Part shown: positions 35,701 through 44,422 of the stretch, piece after piece
Layout of the letters: every line of letters starts with the position of its first letter
How positions within the stretch are numbered: position 1 is the stretch's first letter
Source of the DNA: Paracyclopina nana
Taxonomy: Eukaryota > Arthropoda > Copepoda > Cyclopoida > Cyclopettidae
DNA: 64,000 bases
Direction: 5' to 3'
Assembly: GCA_019096065.1 (NCBI GenBank)
Contig: JAGUCH010000001.1
Location: 310,001 to 374,000 of the forward strand
Position numbers and translations under genes: made by a program
The notes under the pieces: model-generated
Seen by the model: the letters and a program-made list of their open reading frames with translations, nothing else
Database searches by the model: none
What the model was told of the DNA's origin: nothing

Positions 35701-37414
35701 GGCCTTGACCAAAGATCCAGCCACCCTGATGGTGGGCCAATATTTCAAGAGGAAACGAAACGCCATGGAGATCATCCTGGTGGCCAGCAATGGACTTGGC
35801 CTTAGCGCAATGTCAGCCTTCATTTTGATTTCAATAAGGTAATGCTGTCGATACTTATTATTAATTAATTAACGTTGCTGTCAACAGCTCGATTGGCTGG
35901 AGGCTGGGCCTGGCATCGGTGGCTGGAGTGGTATCGATCCTATTTGTATTGGGTACTTTCTATCGGTCAGCCTCGCTGTACCACCCCCAGAGAAGGGCCA
36001 TCCTTCATCTCAAGAGTCAGAAGAGGAAAATTAAGAGCAAAGATAAAGAGAAGAACAAGGCTCATGATGATACGCCACCCTTATTTGACATCACCACATT
36101 AAAGAGTAGGACTGTGCAAATTATGCTGGCCTCCACAACCGTTGCTGCGCTTGGCCTCAACACTCCATTGCTCTTCATGGTAATTTGATGCAAAATAGAC
36201 TACTTTGTATTTTTTAATGCCATTTCTGGCCAACAACTGCACAGGCACAACAAGCTCATCAGGATGGCATTCGAGGCAAGTCCTTCTTGTGGCTGCAGGC
36301 GTATCTGGGTCTGGGATGGGCACTCGGCTGCATTTTCTTTGGATGTCTTTGCGTACATACCTCACATGAGTGTCGCATCTCAAAGCAATATTTGTGCCAA
36401 GCGGCTCTCTTTTTGTGTGGAATCACCATAATGGCATTCACTGCCGTTGAGGGATACAAAGGATATGTGGTTTTTGTCTGGGCTTATGGAATCTTCCTGG
36501 GCGGCTACCAGTACACGTTAAAGATGTACATCTATGAAAAGGTCAGGGCAAGAAACTTTGCTAGGGCCTGGGGATTTGCTCAATCCTCCATGTCGATACC
36601 AACTCTGATCAGCATTCCATTACTTAGTAAGCCCTGTAACCCATTCGCATGGATTTCACATCATGGTTGTTGTTGTTTTTTGTTTGCAGATAGTTTGAAG
36701 CCTGAGCCTGGCAGCAGGGGTAGCTATGCTCTCAGTGCGACATTTGTGATCCTTGCTAGCCTTGTTATGGCCATGATTGATGCCCACAAGAAAAGTATGA
36801 AAAAGAGACGCAAGAATTGTAGGCAAATGAGGATGCAGCAACAGCAGATGATGGATCATCGATCATCCACTTTTGCACCCGATGACCCAACCAACAGCAG
36901 CAGCATTAGCCAACTGCAGGACTGCCCACCACACCCTTCAAAGATTTCAGATTTGGTGCGACAATACTCATTTTCTGACCAGGATGACATTCTGCCTCCA
37001 GTCTCGCTGCTCAGCCACCAAAGATCATTCATCTATGACGACTGTGTCGACATTAATCCGGATGAGTTGAGCATTTACTCCGAAGAGGGCATTGATGACA
37101 TGGACATGCCCAACGACATCCTGTTTAACGACCTGGACTTTTTGGACAACATCACCTCGTGCAACAAGGTGGAGAATTGCCTCATGCTCAGCGAATATGA
37201 GCAGAATTTGATCAAGGAGACGGAAGGTCCAATGGGGTTGACTGGTGGCAATCGAAGGGCCCGCAAGTGGTCACTGTTTCGACAGCCAACCCTGCAAACC
37301 ATCCACTCAGTGTCTGAGGACACTGTTTCAGATGAAAAAGCTTTATTCAATGGCAGTGGAGGAAGAAGCATCACTGCAGTCATAGAGGAGCACAGTTGCA
37401 GCAGCAATGCCTAG
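14702..37414 (+). CDS. SLC16-type monocarboxylate transporter A, complete
   Basis: Six exons: 14702..15086, 35443..35628, 35691..35838, 35888..36179, 36245..36626 and 36690..37414. All junctions are GT-AG with matching phases (1,1,2,0,1), giving 705 residues. The family motif of TM1 is at residues 84-90 (PEGGWGY) and the TM5 motif follows residue 205 (GQYFKRKRNAMEI, then GLGLSAMSAF). About 12 membrane segments span residues 88-495, and a 200-residue cytosolic tail carries an acidic SFSDQDD block near 558 and SCNKVENCLML near 621. The family carries lactate-like monocarboxylates or related solutes with protons across the plasma membrane; the substrate here is unknown. Intron 1 is 20.4 kb and repeat-rich, while the others are 49-65 bp. 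A convergent paralogue lies at 53.7-56.1 kb. Confidence 0.9.
15090..15410. repeat. short tandem duplication in transporter A intron 1
   Basis: Three to four diverged copies of a unit near 75-100 bp with TTTTGCCCAGG.TTGCTTTTCACAAATT and a GAAAGCTGGTTTAAAAA phrase. It begins right at the splice donor of exon 1 and seems to include copied exon-edge sequence (GAGACAGG). Confidence 0.65.
15411..18788. other. intron 1 of transporter A, no feature seen
   Basis: AT-rich intron sequence with many homopolymer runs. Open frames here are short, lack splice support and show no family motif. Confidence 0.6.
18789..18907. mobile_element. palindromic MITE, family 1, copy 1
   Basis: A roughly 118-bp foldback: GTGGCTTTTATAGAGC on the left and GCCATGATTTG on the right, with the inner arms GTTAACTGAAAAAGGAAC and GTTCCTTTTTGAAGTAACGC around a short loop. 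Three further copies lie in this window (21219, 39124 and 39515). Confidence 0.8.
18908..20190. other. intron sequence with scattered GTGGCGCTAC motifs
   Basis: AT-rich intron. AGTGGCGCTACT-like phrases recur at about 18709, 19040 and 19080, and an inverted GCTACCAGACGGG lies at 19336. No gene or clean element was seen. Confidence 0.4.
20191..20700. repeat. diverged array with CATCTGGTAGCACTTTT
   Basis: About seven copies of (A/G)TCTGGTAGCACTTTT spaced 60-100 bases, joined by AAATATTTGTC and AAGTGCCACTAACCAC phrases. The last copy is inverted (GTGCTACCAGATGCAC). Single copies of CATCTGGTAGC also occur near 26150 and 33220. Confidence 0.7.
20701..21218. other. intron sequence with a GC-rich patch
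   Basis: The stretch near 20987-21020 (GGGGGCGGGCGCGCGAAG and AGCGCGCCCCACC) is sharply GC-rich inside AT-rich DNA. No coding support. Confidence 0.4.
21219..21337. mobile_element. palindromic MITE, family 1, copy 2
   Basis: Left end AAATCGTGGCTTTTGAG and right end reading AAATCATGGCTTAATGAG on the other strand. The inner arms are GTTAACTGAAAAAGGAAC and GTTCCTTTTTGAGGTAACGC. It is about 119 bp, the same size as copy 1. Confidence 0.82.
22105..22440. repeat. three diverged copies of a GTCAGCTGACGCCC unit
   Basis: GTCAGCTGACGCCC occurs near 22107 and 22270, and GTCAGCTGATGCCC near 22422. The phrases ATACAAAAGCAGTTTTTGAA and AAATAAATATTTAGTAAAA recur between them. No gene seen. Confidence 0.6.
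22441..23589. other. intron sequence with small duplications
   Basis: The phrase AAATTGCCAAAGGTCAATTTT is directly duplicated near 23035 and 23080. A stretch near 23160-23240 is an inverted relative of the array at 32390-32670 (CTTTGCCAGAATAACTTTT). Nothing coding was seen. Confidence 0.45.
23590..23659 (-). tRNA. tRNA-like sequence or tRNA pseudogene (Glu-like)
   Basis: The minus strand reads a 70-base cloverleaf-like sequence. Acceptor GATCTGG pairs with TCAAGTC at 6 of 7 positions including wobbles, the D-arm is GCGT/GTGC with A-box TGGCGTAGTGG, and the T-arm has the perfect B-box GGTTCGAATCC. The anticodon region (CCTTTCACTC) looks like a tRNA-Glu TTC loop, but the anticodon stem does not pair. 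It lies antisense in transporter A intron 1. Confidence 0.45.
24151..24331. mobile_element. 181-bp near-perfect palindrome (foldback MITE)
   Basis: The arms begin CTGACAAAAATGTCAATACTG on the left strand and, read inward from the right, CTGACAGGAAAAATGT, then CAATACTGTCC. Both continue through GACTCGTCCATATAGGG-type sequence to GGGTTTTTCGCTCAT. The centre is a smaller hairpin, GATCACTCGTGGC-TTCG-CCACACGGTGATC. Arms are about 80 bases with few mismatches. Confidence 0.88.
24571..24685. mobile_element. MITE-like element with GCACAGTGGA ends, copy 1
   Basis: GCACAGTGGATTATTTT on the left and TCCACTGTGC on the right, about 115 bp apart in inverted orientation. It shares its terminal sequence with the element at 24863-25004. 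Confidence 0.55.
24863..25004. mobile_element. MITE-like element with GCACAGTGGATTATT ends, copy 2
   Basis: Left end GCACAGTGGATTATTCTGCC and right end, inverted, GCACAGTGGATTATTTCGCC: about 18 of 20 bases match. A lone copy of the same end (GGCGAAATAATCCACTGTGG) is at 23300-23319. Confidence 0.7.
25005..26225. other. intron sequence, nothing specific seen
   Basis: AT-rich intron with a weakly duplicated phrase (GGCGGAAATCAGAATGTTCATGC near 25282 and GGTGGAAATCAGTGTGTCC near 25720) that suggests an old duplication of about 440 bp. No gene. Confidence 0.4.
26226..27360. repeat. CTGAGT tandem arrays (19-bp and about 44-bp units)
   Basis: 26480-26795 has about 17 copies of the 19-bp unit GAGTCAAACTCAAAATGCT, nearly identical. 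26900-27130 has about five copies of a longer unit (GTTGAAAACTGAGTATCACTC, then TGAATACTGAGCACAACTCT). The flanks are diverged ACTCTGAATACTGAGC repeats, as if the arrays grew out of one older repeat. Confidence 0.93.
27480..32051. mobile_element. 4.56-kb giant foldback element with 8-bp direct repeats
   Basis: The direct repeat GCCCATAG (27480-27487 and 32044-32051) flanks an inverted repeat whose ends read CTAAAAGGCACACAATGCCC on the left and CTAAAAGGCACACAATACCC from the right. Each arm is a tandem array of a unit near 220 bp with TTGGCACACACGGCACAC, TTCACCGTTTTTTTGTTGG, AAGCCTGTTTTCCAG and GCTGAGTCATCTTTCGCCC. The left arm (27488-29478) runs on the plus strand and the right arm (29770-32043) on the minus strand. 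Dimer periods differ (438 bp left, about 460 bp right), so the arms expanded independently. An 8-bp duplication is what hAT- or P-type transposition leaves. No transposase frame was seen. It lies in transporter A intron 1. Confidence 0.8.
29479..29769. repeat. spacer of the giant foldback, with 10-bp GGCAAGCAAG array
   Basis: The spacer opens with CCCATAGGGGCGTGACTA, where AGGGGCGTGACTA resembles the CAGGGGCGT-type termini common in hAT elements. About nine copies of GGGCAAGCAA follow (29500-29590), and then unique sequence until the inverted arm starts. It could be the remnant of the original element core. Confidence 0.6.
32052..32389. other. intron sequence right of the foldback
   Basis: Mostly unique sequence with no gene. 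TGGACCTACTGGCAAAGAATTC and CTACTAACGCGACGTGACATTG are the only GC-balanced patches. Confidence 0.35.
32390..32670. repeat. about 95-bp tandem array, three copies
   Basis: Three copies of a unit with GAAGTTTTCCCCCC, AAAAAAGTTATTCTGACAAAG and TTTTTTAAGTTTGATTT. An inverted relative lies near 23160-23240. Confidence 0.8.
33101..33166. repeat. short inverted repeat ATAGGTGGCGCT
   Basis: ATAGGTGGCGCT and its partner AGCGCCACCTAT stand 35 bases apart. It may be a small MITE remnant or a transcribed hairpin. Confidence 0.5.
33300..33640. repeat. diverged TTTAGCTTCTAAAAACTTA repeats
   Basis: About eight loosely spaced copies of TTAGCTTCTAAAAACTTAT, 25-45 bases apart, in an AT-rich region. Old array. 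Confidence 0.6.
34355..35110. repeat. about 142-bp tandem array, six copies
   Basis: Units start CAACTCTGGTTTGTTGAAGG and contain CGTTATCCAAAAGAGAACC and AATGCTTCAACTTCTATTTT. Copies begin near 34368, 34517, 34659, 34798, 34941 and 35042. Outer copies are more diverged. It ends about 330 bp before exon 2 of transporter A. Confidence 0.85.
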
Positions 37415-37417
37415 TTT

Positions 37418-37448
37418 AATAAAGTGCTGTCAGGCTGAAGGAAATAAA
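37418..37448 (+). terminator. two poly(A) signals of transporter A
   Basis: AATAAA at 37418-37423 begins three bases after the TAG stop, and a second AATAAA is at 37443-37448. The 3' UTR is thus probably very short. Confidence 0.65.
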
Positions 37449-39120
37449 TTTGCAGTGGAAACAAACAGGTCCATAATTCCTTAGATGAGACATTTATGAG
37501 CCTTGCTAAACAAGCCAATAGTTTGACAAGTGAAGCTTTGCAGCTGGTGAGGTGTCAACAAATATCTGGAATCTCCAACTTCAGTGAGATTTTTTCATGT
37601 GAAAAGGCCATAAATCTGCTTGCATATATTTACTGAGACTCTGATGATATTTATGAAGTAACATGAGAGATGGTGAAAGACTTGATGAAAACTCAGATCT
37701 GTTATTGCAGCCAATTTTTTTAAAGAAGGAAATCTCATCCATGATGAGCATGAGTTGGCCAAACAGATTCTGGGGGGAAATTGGGCTAATTATTTGACTA
37801 CTACTGCCTGCTGCTGTGGAGGAAGAAGAAAAATGGGCAATTACTTGAAGTGACTTTGCCAAATTTTCGCGCGCGCATAAAAAAGATTCCCCCTTGACAC
37901 TTTTATTGGCTTTTGTCTTTATGGCAATGACTGGCTGAAAAAGCACTTATTTGTTTCCCATCAACAAAGGCAATTATTATGAGAGGCTTCAAGATTGGAA
38001 ACAAAATTGAAATTCCAAAACAAAAACAAATATCCTAGTTTAAAAGCTTTTTTTCTTTTTCAAAAAAGTGCCAATATGTCAAAGTCAAGGTAAAAATGCA
38101 ACTAAATACCCTCATCATCTGAAATCATCATAATGATGCCCAATTATTCCTCAGGGGGCCACTTTAGAGAGAGGGGCACAGTGGAATAGTTTAGTAGACC
38201 CTAGCTTAGCTGAAAACTGAATTCTGCCCGGGATTTTCCACGCTGTGAACATCAACAAGTGCTGGCCATGAATTTGGCAGACAATAAAACCCAGAAAGGT
38301 TACTACTACTACATTTGAAATTTTCTCTCTGTTACTTGCTCATGAGATGTTTGGGTGGTCAAATATATGCAAATTTTCAGATCCTATTTCAGAACCTGAC
38401 TACCAAAATTGCACACAAGTGATTTTCTCCATTTTCAAGCACGTACAAATCTCATTTGAAAACATTGCAGGGAGTGCTCAAAACTTTTCCACCTTGGAAT
38501 ATCTAGCCAATTAGGCTCTCATATTTAGTGCTTGGATTTATTTATTTTTTATGTTGAACAAAAATGGGTTTTAAATGTAAAAAGTTTATTTTAGGCTAAC
38601 ATTTGGAAATAATTAATTATTATTTTATGTTTTTTATCATCTCTCAATCATAGTCTTGCTGAAAAAGCCAGAATTTGTCAAAGTTGACAACTCTTTCAAG
38701 GGATGAGTGCAAAAAAGGGCATTTTTTGTCATTTGGCACTTTTTTAAAAAAATCTAAAGTCTGCTCCACCAAAAATTAAACTGCATTTTCAAACACTTTT
38801 TTGCACTTGACTGCAGCTCCAGAAAATTCAAACTTCAGAAAATTGGCCTTTCCCACCTCTTTTATGTAGTTCAATTAATTTTGCATCAGACTCTAGGATG
38901 GCTATTTGCTTTTATGCTTTTTTAAGTGTGGATGTGAGCACCTGGCAAAAACCTGACAGTTGAGCCCAGTGCATAATAGTAAACATGCCTATAGAAAATG
39001 TGGCTGCTACCAAGGAGACTACATAAACAGACAATTACCCCTTCTATACAGATTTTGAAAGCATTTTCATGTAGCCACAAATTTGCCTCCATTTTCATAA
39101 AATGCCCACCCAACACAACA
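37449..39120. other. intergenic, no gene seen
   Basis: AT-rich spacer. A 121-codon open frame on the minus strand (37946..37581) has no homology that I recognise and no splice partner. GCGCGCGCAT near 37869 is a small CpG patch. Confidence 0.5.
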
Positions 39121-39123
39121 AAC

Positions 39124-39240
39124 ATGGCTTTTTGAGAGCTTTTTGATGCAGGGGGCGTTAACTGAAAAAGGAACAGTGCTTTTAGTAGTTCCTTTTTGAA
39201 TTAACGCGCCCCCATGCTGAAAAGATAACAAAAAGCCAAG
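39124..39240. mobile_element. palindromic MITE, family 1, copy 3
   Basis: ATGGCTTTTTGAGAGC on the left, CAAAAAGCCAAGATTTG on the right, with inner arms GGGGGCGTTAACTGAAAA and TTTTGAATTAACGCGCCCCC. This copy is the most symmetric one. Confidence 0.83.
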
Positions 39241-39514
39241 ATTTGTTCTGGGATCACTTTTGCCTTTCAACAATAAAAATAATTTTTCAAAAAATACTTT
39301 TAAAACTTGTTGTTCTCCATCAAAATTATGTGTAAACTGTGAAACTACACTATTTTCCTGGCCCTTTTTATTTTGTGTTATTTTAGGAGTAAGATTGCCA
39401 TAAATTGACAATATCTATTTATGTCTTTCGCAGTAATATAAAACCAGGCTCAATATTTTGATCGATTTTTATTGTTTTGAATGAATGATCATGTGCCCAA
39501 AAATTATAATTTTT

Positions 39515-39605
39515 GAAGGTGGGGGGGCGTTAACTGAAAAAGGAACTTTGCTTCCGTTTTGAGTTAACGCTCCTCCATGCTGAAAAGATCCCAAAAAACA
39601 TTGTT
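39515..39605. mobile_element. palindromic MITE, family 1, copy 4 (left end degraded)
   Basis: GGGGGGCGTTAACTGAAAAAG and GTTTTGAGTTAACGCTCC, then CATGCTGAAAAGATCCC. The loop is shortened and the outer left arm is no longer recognisable. It lies 275 bp from copy 3. Confidence 0.72.
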
Positions 39606-40304
39606 TGATTTTAGAATACATTCTTGTGTACTACAATTCAGTTTTTTAAAAGTATCTTAACAATCATGAAATGGAGCTTTTCCACTCAAATCATGCAAAC
39701 TTTAAGCCCCAATTTCACTCTAAAATCCTCTTTAAAAAAGGCAATTACACTTAATTTTATAAGATGGGTACATTAGCGAGATTCTCTCTTTTTGGGGGGT
39801 CGGTTTGTAGACAAGTAGATGTCTGTGGATGTCCTAAAGCTGAAATAATGAGAGAAGATGCACTGAGGTCAAATGACAAGAGCAGAAAAAGGTCATGAAG
39901 GAAATTAGGAATTGCGGTTTTCACTTGCGCGGTGGTCTAACCCTTTTTTCACCTTCATTTTTATGTCTTCTTGAAATAGACCTCACTCATCCTCAGGTAA
40001 AAGAAAAACTCCATTTAAATGTATGACAAAGTCTATTTGTTTTTTGAGCAAATTAAAATAGCTGAAGCCAATTCTGAAACTGTAAACTAAGGTGGTCCAA
40101 AAATATTATTATTATTATTACTATTACCTTGGGCTCTTGCCACTATTAGAGTAGCTAAAGTGCAAATTGCTGGCATTTTGTAATGAGAACGTTTCACAGC
40201 TAGGCTCAGCTCATCTGACTTGAATACATAAAAAATGCAATATTCTGTGAATTGATTTTGCACCTCACTTTGATTGTGCAAAGCACCTTTTTTCATTCAT
40301 GAAG

Positions 40305-40725
40305 CCAATTCTCATTTGCACCTTTTTTTAAAGATTTTAATTTTAACATTTTTTTAAATTAGCTACTTTTAGTATTTGCTTAGAAAAGTAAATTTGCACC
40401 TGATTCCCAAATGCTAAATTCATTTGCACCTGAGTGGCATTTAAAATTATTTTGCACCTTACTTTCCATTAAAAAAGACAATTGCACCTGTGTTCTTGTA
40501 TGTTTAGCTTTAGAACACCTTACTTTGCTAGCTTCTCTAGGAATACTCATTTACACCTTATGTTGCACCTTAATTTCTTAGCTTTGCACTCGACTCATCA
40601 TCATAAATATAGTACACTTTAACTTCATTTGCACCTGACTTCCCAGAACTGAGAACATTCACACCTTTAATTGTTTCACTAAGCACACCTGCACCTTCCA
40701 AAGTGACAATTTACACCTTAGTTTG
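40305..40725. repeat. irregular TTTGCACCTGACTT repeats
   Basis: At least 14 copies of TTGCACCT or TTACACCT, spaced about 20-50 bases, many followed by GA(C/T)T or TACTTT. Unit boundaries are blurred. No coding frame. Confidence 0.65.
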
Positions 40726-43700
40726 ATTGAATCTTAGGTTGGTACATGAACTGAGCCTTGAAGGTAATTGTATGGGTCAACCTCTTCAATTACAAGACAT
40801 TAGACAAAAGTTACATAATTTTATAGTTGCTACCGGCAAACTTGGCTGTAGTAAAAAAGCTCTTTTCTTTTTGCAGCCCTCATTTTTTTTTGCTTGCCTT
40901 TTTTGCTAGATATAAGAAGGCAAAGAAAGTCTCATGTTTAACTGTCAATTAAAGTTGCACTTGGCCATTTGCTCACCCTAAAAAAAAACGAAAAAAAAAC
41001 CCCTAGGATTTACTTGAAGCAAATAAAAAAAATCACTATTTTCCTTTGAAAAGATCAATAATATGAGCCATATGAAACAAATACAAACTTGGAAAATCTT
41101 GAAATTGCTGCTTAATAGCCATGCTTACCTTACATAATAGCCAAATAATCAACAACTGGAAGAAAATGAGATTAATCTTCTAAATTACAAACTTATTAGG
41201 GCAAGCTCCTGTAAGCTGAATTCCCATTAGTTGTGAACTATCAACTTTTCAGACAGTTCAGCAAAGTTGAGCAGCAATTTCACTGACAAGTTCTATGATA
41301 TGATAGCTCAAAGATGTTTAAAAAAACTTGGCTGTTTGACCACAAAAGCAATATTTGACTCATTTTCCTGGCTTGTTAATTTCCTAAAATATTGCTTTAT
41401 GTCATCTATGTAAAAGGTGCCTTCAAAAGAAATTTCTAACTGCGCAACATGAGATGATTTGGTTTGATAAAAAAAGGATTTTATTTCGTAAAATACGCTT
41501 TAAATGAAATGATCATTCAGAAAATAATGTGAAATCTTGGGAATATGTACTATCATGATATGATCGTTTTGCCAATTGTGAAAACAGGAAATGTTGTTTC
41601 TTCGCAAACATCGTGATGTTGTGCAGCATTAAATCACAAGTTTGCGTTACTTGTCGTGCACAATCATAATTACGTGCCTTTATGAAGCCACACAAAATTG
41701 GACATCAATCAACAGTCAGCATGTAAAGCTCAGTAATGTGGCAACTCTCATCTACTTTACATAGATTAATGTTCACTATCGAAAGCAGCAAAGCTATGCT
41801 ATGCTTATGGAGAAATGAGCGCTTTTTTCAATTAGAACAATGCACTAAGTGGAGAGATTGGACAGATTTCAAATTGTGTTTTGCCATGGGGAGCCACACG
41901 CAAATATTTGCGTGCAAAATTTAAATGGGGCATTAATCACAGGCATCAGGTCAGCAGAAAATGCCAGAAGAGAGATTTATGCACCTTTAGTGGGCTCACC
42001 TGGTAAATTTGAGATTTCATCAAGGCTTCTTTTGTTTTGTGCAAAATGCCCATTAAAATCGCATTCGAAACCCATTAATGAAGCGTTTAATCTGAGGACA
42101 TGAATCGATGGTGAGGAAGTGAGAGAAGCCAGCATCTTGGCTGTTACATGCTGAAAGTTGAATGGTGGCCAATTTTGTCTTCTGTGGTAAAGGAACCTAA
42201 TTATGATTGCTAACATCAAGCAACCACTATTTGCGATTCACTACTGCTCAACATCAAGGTTTTTGTGCGTAATTTACATTTATCATCGTATTCTGCATAT
42301 CATTTTTAATACTGCCGCAAATAACAATAAGTCTGTCTGCATAATGTTTATAATTGACGCATATATGGTGATTATGTATTTTCTATTTTATCGATACGCC
42401 TGACTAATAATTTTGAAAAAAAAATCATCCAATGTTGTCCAGATGGAAATTAGTAGTGAAGGCAACCTTTACATTTCTGCCTTTTTCAATAATTGAGGAA
42501 ACATCTTTGCCTTCAAAAAGATGTCAGGAAATCACTAGCTGTCCCCTAAATAATTGCTTTTACAATGTGATCATCGAAGAAACTTTTCTCATGGTAAAAG
42601 TTTCCACCTGATCCTTAATAGGGTTGATTTTTCAAAGCTCCCATTTGACATCTCAACTTTGCATCCATTAATCTAATTGCAGCTGTCACTTTTGATATAA
42701 ATGAATGCATTCCAATAGCTTTATTTTTGCCTAAACAATATTTAATGAACTTGAGGTATGCAATCTCTTGAATTCCACCTGGATGTAATTTATAAGTCCC
42801 ACATTTTTGAGGTGAGTATGGCAAAAATCTCCAGGCAGCTTCAGTCAATAAATTCACTGAGAATAATCTATGATCCCACTGAGAAAAAGGGAAAATATCT
42901 CAACAGAAGGAAAGTTATCTTTTGAAAAAGTTAGAGCTCTGAAAACACAAGTGCAGTTAAAGAGATTTGCCAATTTAAAAATGCACTGCTTGACTATATA
43001 TATGCCCCATTTCCAAACCCATTAAAAAGTACTCGAAGCCTGGGGCATCAGCTGATCCCTTTTTTGTACTTGCACTATTTTGCCCAAACTTGAGGGTGAC
43101 CCCATTAATTCTCCATTATGTAAAGCACGTTTTAACTATTTATCTTTTATACTTACCTTTGTCGGTTTGACCCCTTAAAATAAATAACCCAAGTAAACAA
43201 CTTAAGTATCTTATTTAAAATAAATATTCTACAACCATTTTAACATGAAAAATGCAATTTTCCATGACATTTCAATTTTTGGCAATTTGAAGTTTGTTTT
43301 TTGTTTCTGTTGGTCTTCATCAGTCTCAGAGATTTATAGAGTAACATTCCTCAAGGAGAAAACTTGCATAATGAATTAATGGGTTTGACATTTGGCATGA
43401 AAATGCCTTACAAGGTAGCCTTTCTTGTTGTCCCATTAGACAAATGACACACCAAGTTGTTACCAGATGGTTAGGATGAAAAAGGGCCAGAGTGGCTACA
43501 AATTGGCCAATTAAACAAAGTGGACATGGCCATAAGAAAAAAAAAATCCACAGGCAAATATGGATTGTTGGTCAACCAGTCAACTTTTTTTGAGGCCACA
43601 AGTTGTGAGAAATTGCAGGAAAAAAAAACTTTTTGGCTTGCCAGTCAGTCAATCACTGTGATGGCCTCATTGAAAACCTCCATCATCGTTGTTGCAAAGC

Positions 43701-43936
43701 TTGTTGATGATTTATTATGGCTATTTTGCATAATGAAGAAAAGTGCTGACCTTTGAAAAAGAGTCGTGGTGAGATGAATGATCAGGTTTCAACCCCCAGC
43801 AAAGTACTACTAATAGCCTGTTCTCATACAAGCAAAAAAGTCAAGTTAAGCATCGATCAATGCACGACAGCTGTGGAAAGTAACGCTTGTTAAATGTACA
43901 AAAGAACTTTGGAAATCTTCATTGATTTGTTGCCAA
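40726..43936. other. intergenic, no gene seen
   Basis: Short open frames of 60-84 codons exist on both strands, but none shows a domain, signal peptide plus splice site, or codon bias that I would defend. Confidence 0.5.
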
Positions 43937-44422
43937 TTCACTTCTGGTGAATTTTGTGCAGAGTCTAGTTTCTTTTTGAATAAGAGTTGCTAATCGAGAT
44001 TTGTTACAACCAGGACTCAGTTGTAATACGGTGTGTTTTCCTTTTTTCTTCGACTATTCCTTTTAAGGAATCATCCAATTACCAGATGACAATAAAAGTT
44101 CACATGCAAAAAATGTGACAATGCGCTGCGTGGCTAAACTTTTTGCTGGTGAACAAATATGGCGATGCCACCTTTTACGCAATGCTTTTTTAAGCCTTAA
44201 AAAAACAGGGCATCCCTTTCTCTCTCTGAGGGGATGGATGACCAAATTTTAGACACCTACTGATTCCTTTCATAGGATGCCATGTTTTTTTGCAGCGCTT
44301 ACATTCATGATTAAGGAAGTGACGACAATTAACAACTGAGTCCTCATTGTGACAAATCGAGATTTGTTGCTTACTTGAGAAAATAAACTAGACTCTGCAC
44401 AAATTTCACTCAGAGTGAACAT
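43937..44422. mobile_element. about 480-bp DNA element with long imperfect TIRs
   Basis: The left arm reads TTTTGTGCAGAGTCTAGTTT, then AATCGAGATTTGTTACAA and AGGACTCAGTTGT. Read from the right, it is ATTTGTGCAGAGTCTAGTTT, then AATCTCGATTTGTCACAA and AGGACTCAGTTGT. Matching arms span about 85 bases. Outer bases also match loosely (TTCACTTCTGGTGAA and TTCACTCTGAGTGAA). No transposase. Confidence 0.75.

Noticed and set aside
37581-37946. 121-codon minus-strand frame as a possible gene
   Set aside because: No recognisable domain, signal or splice partner, low-complexity serine runs, and it lies in the 3' flank of transporter A.
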